Shown: piece after piece, positions 21,401 through 29,143 of the stretch
Layout of the letters: each line of letters begins with the position of its first letter
How positions within the stretch are numbered: position 1 is the stretch's first letter
Virus record (IMG/VR): IMGVR_UViG_3300047562_000303
Location: 1 to 30,180 of that record
Source of the DNA: a virus
Reading direction: 5' to 3' (one strand)
Length of the DNA stretch: 30,180 nucleotides
Notes under the pieces: generated by a model
Told to the model about the DNA's origin: nothing
What the model saw: only the letters and a program-made list of their open reading frames with translations
Databases searched by the model: none
Position numbers and translations under genes: made by a program

Positions 21401-23401
21401 TTATTCGGTCGGCGTTTCAGCAAATGATGAACCTTCAAGCGCATCATTGATGCGTTTCTTGAGTTTCGCCTTGTCGCGCCAGTCCTTGCTCGCCTTGATG
21501 ATCGACAACACCGGCGCCGGAATACCCGTCATTGCGAATCCTGCTCCCGTTTCGGCCAGCGCGGCAAGGATCAAGTTGGCGCTGTCGCTGGTGTTGATGA
21601 TCGCCCCAGGTGGAGCCGTTGCGACGTAGCGCGACACCTCTGCCAAGTCACGCATCTGCTGAGCGCGGCTTTTGCCAAAGATCGCCTCAAGCCTGCCGTT
21701 GGCATCAAGTTCTTCAACTGCCCGAGTCAGTCCCGCAGGTGACACAATGCGCTGATCTCTGGAGTCTGTGGCGGTCGTCAGTGCCTTGTCGCGAATATAG
21801 TTGACCGTGGCGGCTTCCAGGTTCTTCCAGGCTTGCTTGCCACGCTTTCCGGTCTTTTTGTTCAGCGTATCCTTGAGGAAGTTGATCTCGTCCAGAGAGG
21901 CGTTCTTGATCGACTTCTCGAAGACCCGCTCAGCCGCCACTCTCGGGTCGTCCATGTTCGAGACGTTCTCAATCAAACGCGCCACCACTGCCCGATTCTC
22001 AAACACTTCTGCCTGCTCTCTGCGAAGCTTGCGCGCCTTCTCGTACAGGTCGCCGCCCTTGCCTTCGGTCAGGTCGTCAATAATGCCTTTGATGATGGTA
22101 GCCTGTCGGACGTTGGTCGGCTCAAGCCCTGCGTTTTTGTTGACTGCCTGACGGAACCGCTCCAGGTCATCGATGTTCACAGTGGAGACGCCAGGTCGAT
22201 TCATTACCGCGTCATAGCCAACTTTCGGCACTGGTCTCAGGTTCCCATCAGGACCGACTTCTGCGAGTTTGTCTCTGATCATGATCTTGCGCAGCGTTTC
22301 AACGATTGGCGCAGTCGCCCGTTCAGCCTGCGCGTCGTTCATGTAGCTGACCAGCGTGTCAACGTCCACGGGTTCTTTTGTCTCGCCTGCTGCCCGCGCC
22401 TTCTGATAGGCGACGTTGACCTTGTTCTTCTGACGCTGCAATCCTTCCTTTAACGAATCAATGACTGTGCGTCCGACTTCTGCCGGGCCTGCGCCAAGAA
22501 TGCGGGCGGCATCTTCGCCCGACATATCGACAAATGCGTCAAAGTTCTGGAGGATCTGGAGGTTATTTTCTTCAATCCTGTCACGCAGCGGACCACCGAG
22601 CGCCTGTTTCATTTGCGCCCGCTCGAAGGTAATCTGATCGGCGTTCCTGGTCGCCGCGCCTTTGGTCAACTCAATGGGGACAGGAAGCCCCCTAGCAGTC
22701 TCCACGCGCCGCCTTGCGCCTTCGACCTCTGCTGCCCCTGCGGAACGTAGCCGCAATTCCTCTGGCGACACTTCACGCGCCATCAGTTGCCCGGCTCGTT
22801 CGCGCATTGCGCCAGTAGCTTCGCCCACGGTCTCACCCGCTGCCCGCACTGCTGGTGCAACGGCGGGACGCGCCAGCCTAGTCGCCGCTGCCAGTTCTGG
22901 CGCCAAGGGCATAACTGGAGGGATGACCGATGCGGCCTCACCAACCGCCTCTAGCATCTCTCTGCCGGCTTCTGTGCGTGGCTGGTACATAGTCAAGCCT
23001 GCGGCCTCTTGCGCCGCCTGTGCGACACGCTGGGCGCCCTGTGGCGTGCCGTACTCGCCAGACATAACCGCACCGGCCAGACCACTAAGCGCACCGGCTG
23101 GCATGGTCACGGCTGCGGGAATGCCAGTTGCCAGGCTGAGTGCTGTTTCACCTGCGCCAACAAGCGTCTCACCGATGCCGCGTTCTGGTTCTTGTGGCGC
23201 TGGGCCTGCGAGGAATTGCGACAAAACCGGATCGGCAACAGGGATCTCACCGGAGAGTTGCTGAGGCGATAGCGCTTGCGCTTGCTTTACCAGATCGTTG
23301 TACAGTTGCGCGGCGGCTTGCAACACCTGTTCATCGCTGGCGCCTTCTGGGCCTTCAACTTCAAGGATTCGACCGTCTGGCGCCTCAATCTCATAAATCA
23401 T
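21401..23401 (-). CDS. DNA ejection protein, gp16-like
   Basis: A 666-residue internal virion protein, in the position and size class of P22 gp16 (about 609). It begins MIYEIEAPDGRILEVEGPEG, has a Gly/Ala-rich hydrophobic stretch (GETALSLATGIPAAVTMPAG, about residues 79-98) suited to membrane passage, then long helical and charged regions (ELRLRSAGAAEVEGARRRVE; EKARKLRREQAEVFENRAVV). A second hydrophobic part near the C-terminus (ANLILAALAETGAGFAMTGI) could also insert. It is ejected into the host before DNA. Its start overlaps the previous stop (ATGA). Assignment rests on order after gp7- and gp20-like genes. Confidence 0.8.
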   Translation of the reverse strand: MIYEIEAPDGRILEVEGPEGASDEQVLQAAAQLYNDLVKQAQALSPQQLSGEIPVADPVLSQFLAGPAPQEPERGIGETLVGAGETALSLATGIPAAVTMPAGALSGLAGAVMSGEYGTPQGAQRVAQAAQEAAGLTMYQPRTEAGREMLEAVGEAASVIPPVMPLAPELAAATRLARPAVAPAVRAAGETVGEATGAMRERAGQLMAREVSPEELRLRSAGAAEVEGARRRVETARGLPVPIELTKGAATRNADQITFERAQMKQALGGPLRDRIEENNLQILQNFDAFVDMSGEDAARILGAGPAEVGRTVIDSLKEGLQRQKNKVNVAYQKARAAGETKEPVDVDTLVSYMNDAQAERATAPIVETLRKIMIRDKLAEVGPDGNLRPVPKVGYDAVMNRPGVSTVNIDDLERFRQAVNKNAGLEPTNVRQATIIKGIIDDLTEGKGGDLYEKARKLRREQAEVFENRAVVARLIENVSNMDDPRVAAERVFEKSIKNASLDEINFLKDTLNKKTGKRGKQAWKNLEAATVNYIRDKALTTATDSRDQRIVSPAGLTRAVEELDANGRLEAIFGKSRAQQMRDLAEVSRYVATAPPGAIINTSDSANLILAALAETGAGFAMTGIPAPVLSIIKASKDWRDKAKLKKRINDALEGSSFAETPTE

Positions 23402-24747
23402 TGACGAACCCTCCGGATCGAAAAGCCTTGTGTGGAGGTCGGTGCGGGTTGAATAGCGGCTGGCGTTGCCGGTTGCTCTCCAGTCGCCATGCCCTTTGCC
23501 TTCATCCGTTCCTGTTCAAGCCAATCTGCCGCCGACCCACCGCGAAGGAAGAATAGCGCCGCGTCTTCCATGTAGGTTGCCAACTTCTCTTGCGCGTCAA
23601 TCTTGCTTTGAATCCAGTTAGACAGTTCTTCCTGATCCATCTTTGTCGGCAGCGCCGTTTGCAATGCAAGCTCAAGCTCTGACTCACTAAGCGCGCCAAA
23701 CGTTGCCGAGTTGATAACGTCAATGCCCAACTGATTGCGAAGATTCAGCAACTCAATGGTGGACGCTCGCCAACTCGGGAAGCGCTCAGCGATGGCGCCA
23801 GTCTGCGCGCCTTCTTTGTCAACAAGTTCTTTGGCGCGCCTAAGGTTTGAAAGGTTGCTGCGGATTTTCGGAATGGTCTCAAGCGCCTGACGCCCTTGAT
23901 CAATGCCAACTTTGGTCACTTCTCGCCCGGTGACTCTTGCACCTTCGCGCAACTCTTGAAGCGTCGCGCCATAATTCTGCGCCTCGCGCACTGCCCTGGC
24001 GGCATCTGCACCGGAAACCACCGCCCCTTGAGGATTGCGAACAACGGTCGAACCATCGGTCAGAACACTGACTGCCGTTCCGTCGTCAAGGATCTTGCTT
24101 GATTGAACCCGCAAGTCAGTTCCTTGTACCGCGGCGTTGTTGGCGTCTCTCAGTTTCTTCTCAAGCTCTTGAATTTCCAGGTCAGTCTTGCGCGCAAGCA
24201 ATGGCGCCGCTTTCGCCGCAAACGCCCGGTCGATGATATCTTTCGACCCTGGCAGCGCTGCATATGACGTGGCGACAATGCCAAGAGCGCCGCCTGGATC
24301 GTTTCTGACAAGCTCTGCTGTTCTGCGAAGATCTTCGCCTTCTGGTGTCCCGCTCAACGCTTCTGCGCGCTGCTCCAACAACATGATCGCTACGTCATTT
24401 TTCTTACCGGCCAATGCGGCCATAACCTGACCGCCGAAGCGCAGTTCATTCTGCTGCTGCTCTTTGGTCTTGCTCTCCCATGCCCCTATCAAGTTTTCAA
24501 ACTGATCTTTCGGAACGTCCAGAGCAATGTTCATTGCTGCCTGATAACTTGGCTTATCCTGAAACGCGGCAATTTTCGCCATTAGCTGTTCTTGCCTCTG
24601 GGCGGCAGCTTGCTCTGCCACTCGCTGAGCCTGAATCTTTCTGGCGTTCTCGATCGCCTGCAATGCGCTTTGCCCTGCCGTGATACCGCCTGTAAAGGCT
24701 TCTATCGGGTTTGGGACGTTGAGCATATAGTTGTAAGGCTGGACCAT
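23398..24747 (-). CDS. DNA ejection protein, gp20-like
   Basis: A 449-residue mainly helical protein at the place of P22 gp20 (about 471). The N-terminus (MVQPYNYMLNVPNPIEAFTG) and QSALQAIENARKIQAQRVAE helix are typical, followed by Gln/Ala-rich coiled coil (AEQAAAQRQEQLMAKIAAFQ) and, near the end, a QEELSNWIQSKIDAQEKLAT helix and AALFFLRGGSAADWLEQERM. Ejection proteins of this kind form part of the trans-envelope channel. ATG 24747 with GGGGG upstream is preferred to a TTG at 24753. Two bases separate it from the gp7-like stop; its stop overlaps gp16. Confidence 0.78.
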   Translation of the reverse strand: MVQPYNYMLNVPNPIEAFTGGITAGQSALQAIENARKIQAQRVAEQAAAQRQEQLMAKIAAFQDKPSYQAAMNIALDVPKDQFENLIGAWESKTKEQQQNELRFGGQVMAALAGKKNDVAIMLLEQRAEALSGTPEGEDLRRTAELVRNDPGGALGIVATSYAALPGSKDIIDRAFAAKAAPLLARKTDLEIQELEKKLRDANNAAVQGTDLRVQSSKILDDGTAVSVLTDGSTVVRNPQGAVVSGADAARAVREAQNYGATLQELREGARVTGREVTKVGIDQGRQALETIPKIRSNLSNLRRAKELVDKEGAQTGAIAERFPSWRASTIELLNLRNQLGIDVINSATFGALSESELELALQTALPTKMDQEELSNWIQSKIDAQEKLATYMEDAALFFLRGGSAADWLEQERMKAKGMATGEQPATPAAIQPAPTSTQGFSIRRVRQ

Positions 24748-24749
24748 GA

Positions 24750-25454
24750 TCAACCCCCAAACAGATTTCCAATACCAGGGAATCCGCCAGCGCCGACGAA
24801 CATTCCCGCCGCACGATAAGGTGCGTTAATGACATCCTGAACCGCTGCGCCCTTCGCCAGTCTTGCGCCCGCTCTCGCTGCGCCAGCTTGTCCCATCAGC
24901 CCGGCAACACTCTCGCCAAGGCGCTGCGCTTGACCGGCTGACCCGGCTGCGGACGCCTGACCGGCTGAAAAAATATCGCCCAACGTACCAAGCCCTGCGC
25001 CAGCAAGCCCACCGAAACGCCCGTATTCCTGCTCAATGGATCGACGCAACATCTCGGGACGGAACTCTGCAAGCGCTCGCTGAATGTTCCCGCCGCGCAG
25101 ACCGCCAGTGGCGGCGGCTTGCTGTAGCAAGGCTTCCTCACCTGCGCGCACTTCCTCCATGAAGCCGGGCCGCATTTGCACACGCTGAATCGCTGCGGCT
25201 TCTGCTTCAGGTCCGAGCAACCCGGCAAGCGCCAACTGCTGCTGATAGGCTTCAGCGCCGCCGCCGATGAAGGGTTGCAGACCTTCCATAGCTGACAAGC
25301 CCGCCTCGCGGTAAGGGCGCAGCATCTCTTGAGCGATATCGAACTGTCGCCGCTGTTCTTCAATGCCCGCCTCTGCGGCTTGCACTTGCGCGCCTGCGGC
25401 TTTCGATGCTGCGCGGCTCTGTGAATAACCGCCTAACAGTGATCCAAGTATCAT
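24750..25454 (-). CDS. DNA ejection protein, gp7-like
   Basis: A 234-residue protein, close to P22 gp7 (229). It is Ala/Gly/Gln-rich: SLLGGYSQSRAASKAAGAQV, then EEQRRQFDIAQEMLRPYREA, then MRPGFMEEVRAGEEALLQQA, and a Gly-rich C-terminus (GGLAGAGLGTLGDIFSAGQA ... ending GIGNLFGG) like a glycine-zipper that could insert in membranes. The N-terminal 20-30 residues may be processed as in P22 gp7. AAGGGGG is upstream of the ATG. First of the three ejection genes. Confidence 0.83.
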   Translation of the reverse strand: MILGSLLGGYSQSRAASKAAGAQVQAAEAGIEEQRRQFDIAQEMLRPYREAGLSAMEGLQPFIGGGAEAYQQQLALAGLLGPEAEAAAIQRVQMRPGFMEEVRAGEEALLQQAAATGGLRGGNIQRALAEFRPEMLRRSIEQEYGRFGGLAGAGLGTLGDIFSAGQASAAGSAGQAQRLGESVAGLMGQAGAARAGARLAKGAAVQDVINAPYRAAGMFVGAGGFPGIGNLFGG

Positions 25455-25482
25455 AATGAGACCCCCTTATACTGTAAGCGTA

Positions 25483-25818
25483 TCACGTTATTTCACGTCC
25501 GCTTGCGCGAATTGTCAACGACGTGGCCGCACTGGCGATAGTCGAAATGAATCCACCCGCCTCCAACACCTGGCCCACCAGTTCCGGGAAAGTATAGGTC
25601 TCGTCTGGGGCGATGGTGCGCGCGTCGACAATCAGGTTTGCCGAACTGGCAGACCCGCCCGACGTGACCAGGTTGACGCTGAGCGTCACGTTGCTGGTTG
25701 TCGTGTTGGTAGCGGTGAACTTGTCAATCACCGCCCGCACGTTGCTGGCTGTGTATTGCGTCGTCTGGCTGTTTTCTGCTTGCTTTGCCGGGATCAACAC
25801 CCGCACTGTGACTGTCAT
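25483..25818 (-). CDS. Small virion protein of unknown function
   Basis: A 111-residue protein in the place of P22 gp14 (tail region). It has alternating polar/hydrophobic beta-strand character: MTVTVRVLIPAKQAENSQTT, RAVIDKFTATNTTTSNVTLS, a SSANLIVDARTIAPDETYTF segment and GQVLEAGGFISTIASAATSL, ending in IRASGREIT. Such proteins are frequent in phages upstream of ejection genes, and may be decoration or tail components. No family function is assigned. Confidence 0.75.
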   Translation of the reverse strand: MTVTVRVLIPAKQAENSQTTQYTASNVRAVIDKFTATNTTTSNVTLSVNLVTSGGSASSANLIVDARTIAPDETYTFPELVGQVLEAGGFISTIASAATSLTIRASGREIT

Positions 25819-25826
25819 GTTGCCCC

Positions 25827-27050
25827 CTAAAGTTGAATCTGGCTCACGGCAATAACACCCGCTGGCGCTGCCGGGTAATCATTCGGCGCAGTCCCTCCAG
25901 CGGCCACGGTCACCAACGCCACGTTAGCGCTGTCAGACTGCCACCACAATTCAATGTAGTCACCCGCCGCTAAACTGAAAAAATCAGATAACGAAATTGG
26001 AGTATACGCAGTGTTGATGCTAACAGTGATGATTCGCGTGGTGTTGGGAATGTTGGTTCCGTTTTTCTTGAACCAGAACCGCACGTTCTTATCCACGCCG
26101 CTGTTGCTTTGCAGTTGCAGCGTCACGTCGAACTGATAAAGGCCCGACTCAATAACGGTCAACTGCGAACTGGACACGATGCTGATGCCGTTGGCAATCT
26201 CGGTGTTGTCCCAGGTGATTGCATAGGACGTGTTAGCTGATGCGGGAGCCGTTGACGCGCCGGTCTTTGTAAACTCGCCGTAATACTGTTGCTGCTCGAT
26301 GGTCGGACGGACAAAGATTGCGCCGTCTGTTGCGTCATCAACCAATACCGCCGCCACCGGAATCACGTTGTCTGGCGCTGTTGGCTTGGTGGCTGTGAAA
26401 GCCCCCGCGCTGGACGGTGAAGCGTAGAGGACATCGCCAACACTGAACGCGCTGGTGTCGATTCCGGTGACGTGTCCCCAGACTGTGCAATAGCCTATCT
26501 CGCCAGCGTTCGGAAGGTCGTGCGCCATCACGCCGAGAATGTACAGGCTCGGGGTTGATCCGTCTGCCAAGTAAGGCACCACCGACAACACACCGCCAGG
26601 ACCGACACCAGAAAATCCCACCACCTCGCCCTTGTCGATGGTCACGCCAGTGGCGTTCTCGACTCTGGCGTAGACGTTCATGCCGATCTGCTGGAGGACG
26701 CCGTAATCCATGCCAAGTTCAAGCGTCTCGTCGGCATCCGACCACGCCAGGCGCCTGATCTTTTGCGCGTGCGGCGCCAGCGGTCGGAAGTCGATGTAAT
26801 CCACCGCCGCCGATGCGTCCTGTGGCTGCGTAGGAGCGCCTTGGAGCACGCCGAGGCGCTGAGATAGGTCATTGATCAAGGTTAGCGCTTGCGTGGCTCT
26901 GGCGCTCGCTGAGGCGTTTCCTTCCTCGTCGATCTCCGACGAGGAAAAACTGTCCACCAGCGCAATCAACCGTTCAAACTGCTTGATGGTCTCAAAGTCA
27001 GGTATGAAGGCTGCCAACTGATTGCGCGTGACGCGCAGACGGTCCACCAT
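25827..27050 (-). CDS. Virion protein in tail-needle position with C1q/TNF-like knob
   Basis: A 407-residue protein right after gp10, where P22 encodes the tail needle gp26. Residues 1-100 are helical (NQLAAFIPDFETIKQFERLI, QALTLINDLSQRLGVLQGAP). Residues about 130-265 form a beta-domain with KGEVVGFSGVGPGGVLSVVP and VWGHVTGIDTSAFSVGDVLY. The C-terminal 130 residues look like a C1q/TNF-type jelly roll: SSQLTVIESGLYQFDVTLQL, then VRFWFKKNGTNIPN and AAGDYIELWWQSDS. The Sf6 needle has a TNF-like knob, so a needle, plug or collar fibre is plausible. No long trimeric coiled coil is seen, which argues for a different type. The start overlaps the gp10 stop (TGATG). Confidence 0.72.
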   Translation of the reverse strand: MVDRLRVTRNQLAAFIPDFETIKQFERLIALVDSFSSSEIDEEGNASASARATQALTLINDLSQRLGVLQGAPTQPQDASAAVDYIDFRPLAPHAQKIRRLAWSDADETLELGMDYGVLQQIGMNVYARVENATGVTIDKGEVVGFSGVGPGGVLSVVPYLADGSTPSLYILGVMAHDLPNAGEIGYCTVWGHVTGIDTSAFSVGDVLYASPSSAGAFTATKPTAPDNVIPVAAVLVDDATDGAIFVRPTIEQQQYYGEFTKTGASTAPASANTSYAITWDNTEIANGISIVSSSQLTVIESGLYQFDVTLQLQSNSGVDKNVRFWFKKNGTNIPNTTRIITVSINTAYTPISLSDFFSLAAGDYIELWWQSDSANVALVTVAAGGTAPNDYPAAPAGVIAVSQIQL

Positions 27051-28453
27051 CAGAAGACCAGCGGCTCAAGCCGCCCCTCGAGTCTGGCGATGCTGATGTG
27101 GGCCTGACTGTCGCCCTGGAACCGCTGCACGCGCCAGTTGCGCATGGCGCCTTGACGGTACCACACCAGGCGCTTCAGGCGGTTGCCGATGGTGCCCACT
27201 GAGATTGTCTTGTCTTGGCTCCATGTCTCGCCGTCAAGCGTATAGCTGGTGCGGATCGTCGGCGCAATACCAAGCGCCACACGTCCCGTCAGCGCAACCA
27301 GCTCAAGCTCATGGAAGATAACGCCCTGCCCTTTGTTGTAGACAATGCTCGTGGCGAACTCCCACCGCACGTCGTCGCCCCAATGATCGCTCGTCTTGGG
27401 GTCAAGGTAGCCGTGTTGGGTCGTCTGCGGGTCTGCCACCAACCAGCGGTCGTAGCAGTAGACGAAGTTCCGCGCCCGATACTGATGATAGCCGTTGATC
27501 GCCGTGGTCAGAATGAACCAGACCGGCGTTCCAAGCGCTTCCGACGCGCCGTGGTCGTACACCAGAGAACGGTCAGGCAAGTGAATGTAAAGATGCTGAT
27601 AGCCTTTATCGTTGCGGGCCTCGACAATCACCTGGCTTAACTGCTGCGTGCTGTAGCCTTCCAAAATCCGGTCAATTTCTTGCGTGGCAATCTTGCGCGT
27701 TTCGCCATTTGCGCCGATGTGGATGCTTGGCGCCTCGTTGCGTCCGCTACCGACAAACGCCAGCGCGCCAAGAAAAGGCGTTACCGCATGCGTGCCCACT
27801 GCACCCTTCTGCATCTGGGCGCCCTCGATGCGTTGAAAGGGAAACAGCGTGCCGCCGATGTTGTCGAACACTTCGATGGTGCTGGTGTTGACGGCATAGA
27901 CCTCGTTACGCAACCGGATAACCGCGACAACCGGGTCGGGGTCGCTCTCACTGGATGCGTACTTGAAGGGATTGACGCTGAAGGGATTGCCAATGTCCGT
28001 CACCACCAAGAACTCGCCATCGGTCGTGAAGAAATAGCCGTCGATCCAGGTCACGTCCAACACCGTCCCAAGATCCGGGTCGGTGACTTGCTGCAAGCCG
28101 CTGGTGCTGTTCCAGTAGTACAGACGCCCACCAGAGGCGATAGCAAGGCGCTCGAAGTCATAGACGATAGTCACCTGCCCGCCTGTGCCAACGTCACCCA
28201 GAACGCTTGTGGTGCCGTCTGCTGCGATGCTGACAAGCTTGGTGCCCATGACCCGGTAACAGACGCCTAGCCACTCAATGCCGCCACGGTCAATGCCGGG
28301 TCCGTCGCCAAGTTTGATCAGCCCATCAGCGGATCTCAAGTAGCTGTTGCTGATGCCGGACGGCTGGACAGTCGGCACCAGGTTGACCGGGAAGCTCACC
28401 CGGAAGTCTGGGCCGTTGTCGGTGTAGATGCCAGTCAGGATAGGCAATTCCAT
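27050..28453 (-). CDS. gp10-like tail accessory / packaged DNA stabilisation protein
   Basis: A 467-residue protein, near P22 gp10 (472). It begins MELPILTGIYTDNGPDFRVS and has NLVPTVQPSGISNSYLRSAD soon after, both hallmarks of the phage stabilisation protein family. The rest is a repeated beta-blade pattern (IVYDFERLAIASGGRLYYWN; DVTWIDGYFFTTDGEFLVVT; ELELVALTGRVALG). It joins the tail hub under the portal and keeps packaged DNA inside. ATG 28453 shares a base with the previous stop (TGATG); a longer reading upstream is a frame shadow of the basic protein gene. Assignment is strong. Confidence 0.93.
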   Translation of the reverse strand: MELPILTGIYTDNGPDFRVSFPVNLVPTVQPSGISNSYLRSADGLIKLGDGPGIDRGGIEWLGVCYRVMGTKLVSIAADGTTSVLGDVGTGGQVTIVYDFERLAIASGGRLYYWNSTSGLQQVTDPDLGTVLDVTWIDGYFFTTDGEFLVVTDIGNPFSVNPFKYASSESDPDPVVAVIRLRNEVYAVNTSTIEVFDNIGGTLFPFQRIEGAQMQKGAVGTHAVTPFLGALAFVGSGRNEAPSIHIGANGETRKIATQEIDRILEGYSTQQLSQVIVEARNDKGYQHLYIHLPDRSLVYDHGASEALGTPVWFILTTAINGYHQYRARNFVYCYDRWLVADPQTTQHGYLDPKTSDHWGDDVRWEFATSIVYNKGQGVIFHELELVALTGRVALGIAPTIRTSYTLDGETWSQDKTISVGTIGNRLKRLVWYRQGAMRNWRVQRFQGDSQAHISIARLEGRLEPLVF

Positions 28454-28848
28454 CAACGCTTCCTCGCGGTCTTTTCCGCAATCTTCTTGGGCTGCTTGCT
28501 GAACTGCTCGCCCTTCTTGATCGACTCGCGCTTGGCTCGGGTCGTCGCGCCGTATTCCTGTGGACTCAGCGCCTCGCGGGCTTTCTTGGGCAAGTAGCGC
28601 TCGCCTGTGGCTTTTGGTCCCTGCGTGGAAGGCTTGCCGGACTTGGTGCCCCATTCCTCTTTCGTCCACTTGCTGAGAGACTTCTGGGTCTTTGTCTTGG
28701 CGCCAGTATAGCCACCGCCAGCCGCTTCGTATTCCTGCGCAACTAGTTGGGCTTTGCGCGCTGACCATTGCCCCGGCTTGCCGCCCTTGTCGGACGCCAT
28801 GACGCGCTTCTTGATCTTCTCTCGCAATTCCGGCTTGGTGTAACTCAT
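28453..28848 (-). CDS. Basic DUF5872-like protein
   Basis: A 131-residue very basic protein. The N-terminal domain has YTKPELREKIKKRVMASDKG, then GKPGQWSARKAQLVAQEYEA and a KSLSKWTKEEWGT segment, which fits the DUF5872 family known from phages and large viruses. The C-terminal half is Lys/Arg-rich (LPKKAREALSPQEYGATTRA, ending TARKR). It probably binds nucleic acid. Position between a fibre-like virion gene and gp10 suggests a virion or packaging-linked role. Exact function is unknown. Confidence 0.78.
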   Translation of the reverse strand: MSYTKPELREKIKKRVMASDKGGKPGQWSARKAQLVAQEYEAAGGGYTGAKTKTQKSLSKWTKEEWGTKSGKPSTQGPKATGERYLPKKAREALSPQEYGATTRAKRESIKKGEQFSKQPKKIAEKTARKR

Positions 28849-28852
28849 GGTC

Positions 28853-29143
28853 TCACCACTTTGCCTTGTCTGCCCAATAGGCCGCGCTCATCTTGCCCTT
28901 TGCGATGTTCTTTGCGTGCCTGGCCTTGAAGCTTGCGCGCTTCTGCTTCATCGCTTCAGACTCGCCTTCCTTGGGCTTGCCTGCTGTCTTCGCGCCCTGC
29001 TCACCGAACCGGATCGTCTTTACCTTGTCGCCTTCTTTGGCGACCACGATGTGAGACTTCTTTGGGTGCGAGGGCGTGCGCTTGGGCTTGTTGTAGCCCT
29101 CCACGCCCGCCCTCTCTAGCCTAGGGTCGCGCTTCTTCGTCAT
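28853..29143 (-). CDS. Basic DUF6321-like protein
   Basis: A 96-residue very basic protein. Conserved segments visible are MTKKRDPRLERAGVEGYNKP, HPKKSHIVVAKEGDKVKTIR and FKARHAKNIAKGKMSAAYWA, as in the small phage proteins called DUF6321. ATG 29143 is chosen over 29155 because it forms an ATGA with the upstream stop and matches the family start. No membrane segment. Paired with the DUF5872-like gene, four bases apart; both may bind DNA, in or near the virion, which is inference. Confidence 0.78.
   Translation of the reverse strand: MTKKRDPRLERAGVEGYNKPKRTPSHPKKSHIVVAKEGDKVKTIRFGEQGAKTAGKPKEGESEAMKQKRASFKARHAKNIAKGKMSAAYWADKAKW

Noticed and set aside
27050-28768. Longer reading of the gp10-like gene (572 codons)
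   Set aside because: The first 105 codons lie out of frame within the basic DUF5872-like gene and look random; the family start MELPILTG at 28453 fits.
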